Shown here: piece by piece, positions 9,332-15,176 of the stretch | Numbering within the stretch: the stretch's first letter is position 1 | How the letters are laid out: each line of letters opens with the position of its first letter | NCBI GenBank assembly: GCA_002343825.1 | Contig: DDSL01000134.1 | Location: forward strand, 1-58,152 | Source of the DNA: Chthonomonas sp. UBA2391 | GTDB taxonomy: Bacteria > Armatimonadota > Fimbriimonadia > Fimbriimonadales > Fimbriimonadaceae | Length of the DNA: 58,152 bases | Reading direction: 5' to 3' | Position numbers and translations under genes: made by a program | The notes under the pieces: generated by a model | What the model was told of the DNA's origin: nothing | Database searches by the model: none | Seen by the model: only the letters and a program-made list of their open reading frames with translations

Positions 9332-9661
9332 CTAGCTACGGCCCCAGTCGACGCCGCTAGTGCTCCCGCCTGGTGAGGGTGGTGGTTCGAGGGTTACCGG
9401 AACCTGGAGCTGATCCCGAGAAAGTGGATTGGAGGGCAAGATCTCTTCGAACCGCTCCTTGCTGATCAGGCCCTGGGCAAAGAGGACTTCACCCAACAGC
9501 GCAAAACGAGTCGTGCGAGCGTGGCGTAGCCACTGACGACCCGAGAGTCGGCCTTCTTCTAGCAGAGTCAGGAGTTCGGGAAGACCACAGGGTCCAATCA
9601 GTTCTCCGGCTTCGTCAATGAGCCACTCGGCCCGGCTATCGCGCAAGAGAAACTCGCTCAT
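9332..9661 (-). CDS. Small GYF_2-like domain protein
   Basis: A 109-residue soluble protein, divergent from hisB. Residues ~8-50 (AEWLIDEAGELIGPCGLPELLTLLEEGRL... QWLRHA) fit the pattern of GYF_2-like domains, where a residue display and a short helix precede a W-containing strand. The middle part (RFALLGEVLFAQGLISKERFEEIL) resembles the small helical motif found in proteins of type IV pilus assembly ATPase N-termini. The tail is proline-rich. The function is unknown, and the domain call is by pattern only. Confidence 0.55.
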   Translation of the reverse strand: MSEFLLRDSRAEWLIDEAGELIGPCGLPELLTLLEEGRLSGRQWLRHARTTRFALLGEVLFAQGLISKERFEEILPSNPLSRDQLQVPVTLEPPPSPGGSTSGVDWGRS

Positions 9662-9736
9662 CTTCTTTCAAGATACGCCAACTCGACCCGGCACCCGGAC
9701 CAAGGTCCCATCTCGGCCAGCGGTAAACTTCACGGC

Positions 9737-10342
9737 ATGAGCAAGGGAGTCCCCGAGGTGCGCTACGCCGAGGTCGAACGCGAGACCAAAGAAACCCGAG
9801 TCCGCGTGGTCCTCGACTTCGATGGAGGGACCCGGCGAGATATCAGCACCGGGATCGGATTCCTTGACCACATGCTCACCCTCTTGGCCTTCCATGGCCA
9901 CCTCGACCTTGGGGTTCAGGCCGACGGAGATCTGCACATCGACGACCACCACACGGTGGAAGATGTCGGCATCGTCTTCGGTCAGGCCATCCGCCAGGCT
10001 CTTGCCGAGAGCGACCCGATCGAGCGGTATGGCCATGCCCACGTTCCGATGGATGAAGCCTTGGCCCTGGTCGCTCTCGATATCTCTGGACGCGGCCACT
10101 GCATTTTCTCCGCCAACTTCACCACCGATTCACTGGGCACGCTCAGCACCCAAAACGTCCACGAGTTCTTCCGAGCCCTCTGCCTTCATGCCGGGATCAA
10201 CGCCCACATCCGGATCGAAGCCGGCGAGAACGACCATCACAAGGCCGAGGCAATCTTCAAGGCCTTTGGCCAGGCGATCCGCCAAGCCGTCCGCCGAGTC
10301 GATGGCCGGTCGGGAACAAGCACCAAAGGCAGGATCGATTGA
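9737..10342 (+). CDS. hisB: Imidazoleglycerol-phosphate dehydratase
   Basis: A 201-residue protein with the two metal-binding histidine clusters of HisB: IGFLDHML with DDHHTVEDVGI, and the repeat NDHHKAEAIFKAFGQA near the C-terminus. It catalyses the sixth step of histidine synthesis, turning imidazole glycerol phosphate into imidazole acetol phosphate. It is the single-function form with no phosphatase domain. Its stop overlaps the TTG start of hisH by four bases, so hisB-hisH-hisA form an operon. Confidence 0.96.
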   Translation: MSKGVPEVRYAEVERETKETRVRVVLDFDGGTRRDISTGIGFLDHMLTLLAFHGHLDLGVQADGDLHIDDHHTVEDVGIVFGQAIRQALAESDPIERYGHAHVPMDEALALVALDISGRGHCIFSANFTTDSLGTLSTQNVHEFFRALCLHAGINAHIRIEAGENDHHKAEAIFKAFGQAIRQAVRRVDGRSGTSTKGRID

Positions 10343-10929
10343 CCGTCATTCTCGACTACGGTATGGGCAATCTCCGGTCCGTCGAGCGTGCATTAAGGGC
10401 TCTTGGTGCCGATCCCGCGATCCAAACCGATCTGCGCGGCGCGACCCGGCTGATTATCCCGGGGGTGGGCGCTTTCGGCGCAGCGATGGAGCGGATTGGG
10501 CCCCTTGCCCCTGCTATCCGCGAGTTCGCGGCCGCGGGTCACCCCGTTTTGGGCATCTGCCTGGGGATGCAGCTACTCTTTGAACAAAGCGAGGAATTAG
10601 GAGAATTTGCTGGCCTTGGGTTGGTGCCTGGTCAAGTACGCTATCTGGTGAAGACGGAGGGCATCAAGATCCCGCACATGGGTTGGAATCAGCTAGAAAT
10701 TCGGCAATCCGAGGGATTGCATAGCGGGATTTCGACCAGTGAGCAGGTTTATTTCGTCCATTCTTTGTATTGCGATCCGGTCGATTCGGCCGTGATCGCC
10801 TCCACCAGCGACCATGGGATCACCTTTCCCGCGACGATCCAAAAAGGCAAGATTTGGGGGACCCAGTTTCACCCCGAAAAAAGCGGCGCTCCGGGACTCC
10901 GGATGCTCCAAAACTTTCTCTCATGTTGA
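10339..10929 (+). CDS. hisH: Imidazole glycerol phosphate synthase, glutaminase subunit
   Basis: A 196-residue class I glutamine amidotransferase. The catalytic triad is visible: Cys74 in GICLGMQLLFE, and His178/Glu180 in GTQFHPEKS. It releases ammonia from glutamine for the HisF partner. It starts at TTG 10339, overlapping the hisB stop (TTGA), and its own stop overlaps hisA by seven bases. The partner gene hisF is not next to hisA here and must lie elsewhere. Confidence 0.95.
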   Translation: MTVILDYGMGNLRSVERALRALGADPAIQTDLRGATRLIIPGVGAFGAAMERIGPLAPAIREFAAAGHPVLGICLGMQLLFEQSEELGEFAGLGLVPGQVRYLVKTEGIKIPHMGWNQLEIRQSEGLHSGISTSEQVYFVHSLYCDPVDSAVIASTSDHGITFPATIQKGKIWGTQFHPEKSGAPGLRMLQNFLSC

Positions 10930-11648
10930 TTCTTCCCGCAATTGACCTGCGCGACGGCAAATGTGTTCGCCTTTATCAAGGCGACTTTGACCAGCAAACG
11001 ACCTACGACGTTCATCCCGTCGAGATGGCGAAGCGATTTGAGGCCGAAGGCGCCGAGTGGCTCCACCTAGTCGATCTGGACGGGGCCAAGTCGGGGGAAC
11101 CTCGGCACCTGGACCTGCTCCACGAGATCGTGACCCAAACCCAACTCAAAGTGGAATTCGGCGGCGGAATCCGGACCTGCGAGAGCGCCCGCGCTGCGCT
11201 CGAACTCGGAGCCAAGCGGGTCGTGGTCGGAACAAAGCTCGTGCAAGACCAAGCCCTCGCGAGCGACCTCTTTGGGCGCATGGGCAACAAGATCGTGGCC
11301 GGGATCGACACTCGTGCCGGTCAGGTGACCATCCACGGTTGGACCGAAGACTCGGGTTGCACGGCGGTGCAGTTCGCCCGGATGATGGAATCGATGGGCT
11401 GCAAACGGATCATCTTTACCGACGTCCAGACCGATGGAGCCCTGAGCGGCCCCAACCTCGAGGCCCTTAAGGCCCTCAAGGAGTCGGTCGAAATTCCCGT
11501 GATCGCGAGCGGTGGGGTGGCAACTCTGGAGGACCTTGACCGACTGGCCGAGATCGGGATGGAAGGAACCATCGTGGGTAAGGCGTTCTATGAGAAGCGG
11601 TTCACGGTCCGCGAAGCGATCGAACGAGTGAAGATCCCCGTCGGTTGA
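10923..11648 (+). CDS. hisA: Phosphoribosylformimino-5-aminoimidazole carboxamide ribotide isomerase
   Basis: A 241-residue TIM barrel. The start is ATG 10923 (MLILPAIDL), inside the end of hisH. The general acid/base aspartates of HisA are Asp8 (AIDLRDG) and Asp129 (GIDTRAG). The two phosphate-binding glycine stretches are GGIRT and ASGGV. It performs the Amadori rearrangement that makes the HisF substrate. A PriA-type dual role in tryptophan synthesis cannot be ruled out from sequence alone. Confidence 0.94.
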   Translation: MLILPAIDLRDGKCVRLYQGDFDQQTTYDVHPVEMAKRFEAEGAEWLHLVDLDGAKSGEPRHLDLLHEIVTQTQLKVEFGGGIRTCESARAALELGAKRVVVGTKLVQDQALASDLFGRMGNKIVAGIDTRAGQVTIHGWTEDSGCTAVQFARMMESMGCKRIIFTDVQTDGALSGPNLEALKALKESVEIPVIASGGVATLEDLDRLAEIGMEGTIVGKAFYEKRFTVREAIERVKIPVG

Positions 11649-11735
11649 AATGGACCTACTTGGGTCCAAAGTCACCTCAACACAACAATTCAGAAAATTT
11701 AGAGCTACAATCAAAGAAGTTTAAGGAAGCTTTCG

Positions 11736-12014
11736 ATGGATCTCGAAATTCTAATACCGCTTACCGCAATCGTTATGATCTTTGGAATGCCCATCGCCGG
11801 GATCTTGACGAGCCACCAGCGCAAAATGGCCGAGATCATGCGGCAAAACCAGCCCAACCAGACCGACCCGTATCTGGCCAACCAGATCCTCGCGCTGCGG
11901 CAAGAGGTCAAGGAACTCAAAGAGATCGTCCATCAGCAGGTCCTCACGTTAGAAGGTCGGACGATGACGCCCCCGATGCCCATCAGCACCGAGGACGTCA
12001 TTCAGCGACTTTAG
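11736..12014 (+). CDS. Small membrane protein, PspB-like layout
   Basis: A 92-residue protein. One N-terminal membrane helix (LIPLTAIVMIFGMPIAGIL) is followed by a polar, probably coiled-coil segment (ANQILALRQEVKELKEIVHQQVLTLE). This matches the layout of phage-shock protein B, but identity cannot be shown by eye. AAGGAAG precedes the ATG at a good distance, and TACAAT at 11706-11711 could be its -10 box. The pspA gene of this window is far away at 49139. The 3' end overlaps that of the convergent SGNH hydrolase by four bases. Confidence 0.6.
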   Translation: MDLEILIPLTAIVMIFGMPIAGILTSHQRKMAEIMRQNQPNQTDPYLANQILALRQEVKELKEIVHQQVLTLEGRTMTPPMPISTEDVIQRL

Positions 12015-13306
12015 AGCAGCAGTTCGGCCAACAACCTAGCCAGAGAATCTTGGGCTCCCTCGCCTAGGTGTACTAGGTCGGCGTGGTGCCATCCATGGGT
12101 GGTGGTCGCCGCCAGATACGAGTTGTCGATCGCGGTGCGGTAGTAGGGCGAGCCCACCATCCCCGTCTGCAGGTCCACCACGCAGGTGTCGGGTCGGGTC
12201 GCCGCCACCGAATAGACCGCCCGAATGTAGTCTTCAGGCCGATTGGCGGTCCGAGTGAAGAGCGCGCCGCCTCCATCAGCCCGGATCGGAAAGATCACGA
12301 ACATCACCGACGGCTTGGTCGGTTGACTCAGGATATGGTCCGCTAGTGCGGCCAAGTTCGCCTGATAGGCGGCGGAGGTCACGTTTGGCGAAGCCCCCGT
12401 CCCCATGTCGTTGGCTCCAAGCGCAATGATGTAGAGCTTGGCCCGGGTGGCGCCGGACAAATTGGTACACCATCGGCCCACATTGGTCAGGAGCTTGTTG
12501 GATTGCGGAGCGATCCAAGTGGTGACCGCCGAAGGCACGGCCAAGTTGTGAAACCTTACTCCACGGTCGTAGTCGTCGCAATAGGCAATAGCTCCTTCCA
12601 GATAGAGCCCCAGCCCGCCAGAAGTAGGTCCGCTGGCGATCTGGAGAAAGTTCGGCCCGTTCTTGTTAAGACCCGTGAGCAGCTGTCGGTGACCGTTGGA
12701 TTGGGCCACCGCACTGGTATCGATCAGCTGACTCGCCAGCACATTCCCATTCCCTCCGGCTGGGTCCGTGGTCCCGAGGTCATAAAGGGCATCAGAGTTT
12801 GCATTGGGCGCCTTGGTGAAGACGATCTCCACGTGGGTCGCCTGATTCTTCTGCCGAGGTATCGGCGAGGTGCCATCAAAGGCGAGGGTCACGCGGTTTG
12901 CCTTTCCCGACGAGACGGGCAACGAAACCCAGGCTCCACCCGATCCGTCGTTGCTGCTTCCATCGCTAACCGTCCCGGCCGAGGTCATGAAGGGAGGCCG
13001 CCGGTCGGCACCCGATCCTATCCGGACGAATCCGTAGCCGCCGGTCACTCCCGCCGGGTTCAAGGCCGACTGGACCAGGACCTTGAGGCGATGGAACCAA
13101 CCATCGTAGAACGGCGACACCGACTTAAATCCAAAGCCGATGGAATCGCCCAAGAGGACAACGTCGATTCCGCCAAAGCCGGTCCCGGCCGTAACGGCTG
13201 AGGCAAGCCCCCGGGCCAATCTCCAATTGCGAAGACCTCGGTCGATGTTCTGGAGACCCGCCGGTCCACTGGGCATCGCGACTTCAAGTCCACCGGCCCA
13301 GCTCAA
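12011..13306 (-). CDS. SGNH/GDSL hydrolase
   Basis: A 431-residue protein with the SGNH hydrolase blocks: GDSIGFGF (Ser55) in block I, GANDMG in block III, and DLVH (Asp410/His413) in block V. The best start is TTG 13306, which overlaps the stop of the upstream gene (TTGA) and is preceded by GGGAGGTG. A longer frame upstream would read through that gene and is not credible. Residues ~60-330 hold a large beta-rich insertion. There is no signal peptide. The family removes acyl or acetyl groups from esters, often on polysaccharides. The coupled upstream gene suggests a phage-tail-like or glycan-binding setting. Confidence 0.8.
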   Translation of the reverse strand: MSWAGGLEVAMPSGPAGLQNIDRGLRNWRLARGLASAVTAGTGFGGIDVVLLGDSIGFGFKSVSPFYDGWFHRLKVLVQSALNPAGVTGGYGFVRIGSGADRRPPFMTSAGTVSDGSSNDGSGGAWVSLPVSSGKANRVTLAFDGTSPIPRQKNQATHVEIVFTKAPNANSDALYDLGTTDPAGGNGNVLASQLIDTSAVAQSNGHRQLLTGLNKNGPNFLQIASGPTSGGLGLYLEGAIAYCDDYDRGVRFHNLAVPSAVTTWIAPQSNKLLTNVGRWCTNLSGATRAKLYIIALGANDMGTGASPNVTSAAYQANLAALADHILSQPTKPSVMFVIFPIRADGGGALFTRTANRPEDYIRAVYSVAATRPDTCVVDLQTGMVGSPYYRTAIDNSYLAATTTHGWHHADLVHLGEGAQDSLARLLAELLL

Positions 13307-13632
13307 CTCAGCACCTCCCGGGCAACGTAACCCGAAGTCGTAGGGCCGCCCGAGCTGTTTTGCAGATAGAGCGCGATTTCGGGACCATAGGCCAGCAACA
13401 AGGTTGCTCCGGGCCGAACAATGAAGTCGCGATCGGTGGCGCTGATCGTGGGCGCGGGAGCCCCTTCGGCTACGGCGCGAACCCAAAGATCGAGCCCCAG
13501 ATCGGGGTTGTGAATCTCAATGCCGGTTCGCTGTCGCTCAGTGGGACCGGACAAAATCGCGGTCGAGGCATCTCCGCTGACGCTCCCCGCCTCGCGGAGC
13601 CCAAAGCCTCGGATGATTGTGGTCAAGTTCAA
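13303..13632 (-). CDS. Small beta-rich protein, phage-structural-like
   Basis: A 109-residue protein starting at TTG 13632, eight bases after a full Shine-Dalgarno (AAAGGAGGTG), one of the strongest in the window. The sequence has alternating hydrophobic strands and no signal peptide (IEIHNPDLGLDLWVRAV, then DRDFIVRPGATLLLAYGPEIALYLQ). It resembles small tail or virion proteins that report on local field values, but I do not recognise a family. It overlaps the SGNH hydrolase by four bases and so is translated with it. The pair stands alone between convergent and divergent chromosomal genes. Confidence 0.6.
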   Translation of the reverse strand: MNLTTIIRGFGLREAGSVSGDASTAILSGPTERQRTGIEIHNPDLGLDLWVRAVAEGAPAPTISATDRDFIVRPGATLLLAYGPEIALYLQNSSGGPTTSGYVAREVLS

Positions 13633-13748
13633 GGTGTTCACCTCCTTTTTGGAAAACCCACCTCTCCTGGTGTCCAGGCGCCCCCACGTCAACTGCCAGA
13701 AGACACCCTGTTAGGAATACTTGATTTGTCTGGAAATGCCCAGATGCC

Positions 13749-13777
13749 TTGGCAATTAGGCCAGGATGTGATAGATT
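13749..13777 (+). promoter_or_regulatory. Promoter of the dockerin-type gene at 13876
   Basis: TTGGCA (13749-13754), a 17-nt spacer and TAGATT (13772-13777) give a good sigma-70 promoter. It points toward 13876. The LacI-type operator starts 10 nt downstream of the -10 box. Confidence 0.65.
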
Positions 13778-13787
13778 AAGGAAGTAG

Positions 13788-13807
13788 TTGCTGAATCGGT
13801 TCAGCAA
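13788..13807. promoter_or_regulatory. LacI-type operator, copy 1
   Basis: TTGCTGAATCGGTTCAGCAA is a near-perfect palindrome with 8-bp arms and the central CG typical of LacI/GalR-family sites. The same core recurs at 20768 and 20894, beside the lacI-type gene. It sits over the expected transcription start, a repressing position. Confidence 0.75.
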
Positions 13808-13816
13808 GCAAATGTT

Positions 13817-13842
13817 GATCTTGTCGGCAAAAAGACAAGATC
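13817..13842 (+). promoter_or_regulatory. Leader hairpin before the dockerin-type gene
   Basis: GATCTTGTC, an 8-nt loop and GACAAGATC form a perfect 9-bp stem in the roughly 90-nt 5' leader, ending 33 nt before the ATG at 13876. It has no T-run, so it may protect the mRNA or act as a control element rather than terminate. Confidence 0.45.
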
Positions 13843-13875
13843 GCTTGACGAACCGGTGGCGGCGAGGTAACGAAC

Positions 13876-15057
13876 ATGAAAAACCTTCGGTCAATGTCGA
13901 CGATGATGGTCATGGGGGCGATGGTGGCTGCCCACGCTGACGTCACGCAGATCAACGCAGCCCGAGTCTTCGAGCGCGTCTTTAACGATGTCCCAACTTC
14001 GAACTTTGTTCAGATCGTGGACTTTCCCAACTCGGTCTTCATGGCCGACAACAACGTGGGTGGAGAGACAGGTTGGGCCAACCGCCACATCTGGCGACTC
14101 GCCGTGAATGACGGTGTCAATACCAATGCCTATGAGCTTTCTGGAGGCGAAGACACCTTTGAATTCAAGGTCAAGATGAAGCTCGAAGATGGCAACGGGA
14201 CCAGCCCTCGCCGGAGTGAAGCGGGTCTCTTCTTCAACTTCCCGATCGACGGTGGCTGGATCTCGGAAGTCCAATACATCATCACCCCCGATGGTGAAGT
14301 CGCAGCCTTCGGAACTCCGATTCCCTTCTATAGCTTCACCGCCCAACAAGGAGTGAGCTACCAACTCGGATCGACCGTCACCATGGGTGCCCGGTACTTC
14401 AAGGACACCGACAACCAATACAAGTGGGTGTGGATCTACAACGATCTGGAAAGCTTCCCGCTAACACTCGAAAACGTGGTCCCGCTCTATGACTTCGGCA
14501 CCAACGGACTCAAGGCTGGTTCTCGACTTGGGGCCTACCTGCAGATCGTTCGACCGAATCCGGGCGCGAGCATGACCGCGACCGACATCGAAATCAACCC
14601 CTATCCGGCCGTGAAGGGTACCGCTCTGTTGGGTGACCTCCCCGGTTTGGCCGGCGAGCAGGTGACCGTGGAAGTCCGCAATCCGGGCTCGACGACCGCG
14701 CTGCAGACGACGACCGCAACGCTCAAGGCAAATGGCAGCTATGCCTTTAAGCCGACCGTCGCCCCTGGCGTTTACGATATCGCCCTCAAGGGAACGACTC
14801 ACCTCCGAAAGGTGGTCGCGAACGTCAACATCGCAGCGTCGGGCGCCTCCGGGGTGAACATCTCAGCGCGAAACGGAGACGTGGACGGTGACAACACAGT
14901 CACGATCTTCGACTACATCGACCTGAGCAACTCGTTCGATTTGGCTGAAGGCGATTCGGGATACAACGCCGACGCGGATCTGGATCGAGACGGTTCGATC
15001 ACGATCTTCGACTACATCATCTTGTCGAATAACTTCGACGAGTCCGGCGACAACTAA
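13876..15057 (+). CDS. Secreted protein with C-terminal dockerin-type calcium repeats
   Basis: A 393-residue protein with a signal peptide (MSTMMVMGAMVAAHA). Residues ~25-240 form a beta-rich domain of unknown family (FEFKVKMKLEDGN... GLFFNFPIDGGW... MGARYF). Residues ~245-325 look like a carboxypeptidase-regulatory-like fold. The C-terminal ~60 residues carry two dockerin-like F-hand repeats (NGDVDGDNTVTIFDYIDL and ADLDRDGSITIFDYIIL) with the expected Asp/Asn calcium ligands. No cohesin is visible here, so the repeats may simply be a calcium-folded anchor. A promoter, a LacI-type operator and a leader hairpin lie upstream, placing it in the glycan regulon. A second protein with nearly the same tail is at 24860. 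Confidence 0.85.
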   Translation: MKNLRSMSTMMVMGAMVAAHADVTQINAARVFERVFNDVPTSNFVQIVDFPNSVFMADNNVGGETGWANRHIWRLAVNDGVNTNAYELSGGEDTFEFKVKMKLEDGNGTSPRRSEAGLFFNFPIDGGWISEVQYIITPDGEVAAFGTPIPFYSFTAQQGVSYQLGSTVTMGARYFKDTDNQYKWVWIYNDLESFPLTLENVVPLYDFGTNGLKAGSRLGAYLQIVRPNPGASMTATDIEINPYPAVKGTALLGDLPGLAGEQVTVEVRNPGSTTALQTTTATLKANGSYAFKPTVAPGVYDIALKGTTHLRKVVANVNIAASGASGVNISARNGDVDGDNTVTIFDYIDLSNSFDLAEGDSGYNADADLDRDGSITIFDYIILSNNFDESGDN

Positions 15058-15064
15058 TCGCCGC

Positions 15065-15098
15065 GTCTCCACCTCGGGATCCTTCCTGGGGTGGAGAC
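15065..15098 (+). terminator. Terminator-like hairpin after the dockerin-type gene
   Basis: GTCTCCACC and GGTGGAGAC form a perfect 9-bp stem, followed by a weak pyrimidine run (CCTTCCGTCTTC). The poor T-run suggests partial read-through into the gene at 15177, which has no strong promoter of its own. Confidence 0.5.
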
Positions 15099-15176
15099 CC
15101 TTCCGTCTTCATTGCCTGACTCCCTTCGCACGTCCGCTTCCGAGGCCGGGGGCGGACAGCTTGATCGTGCCCGCTC

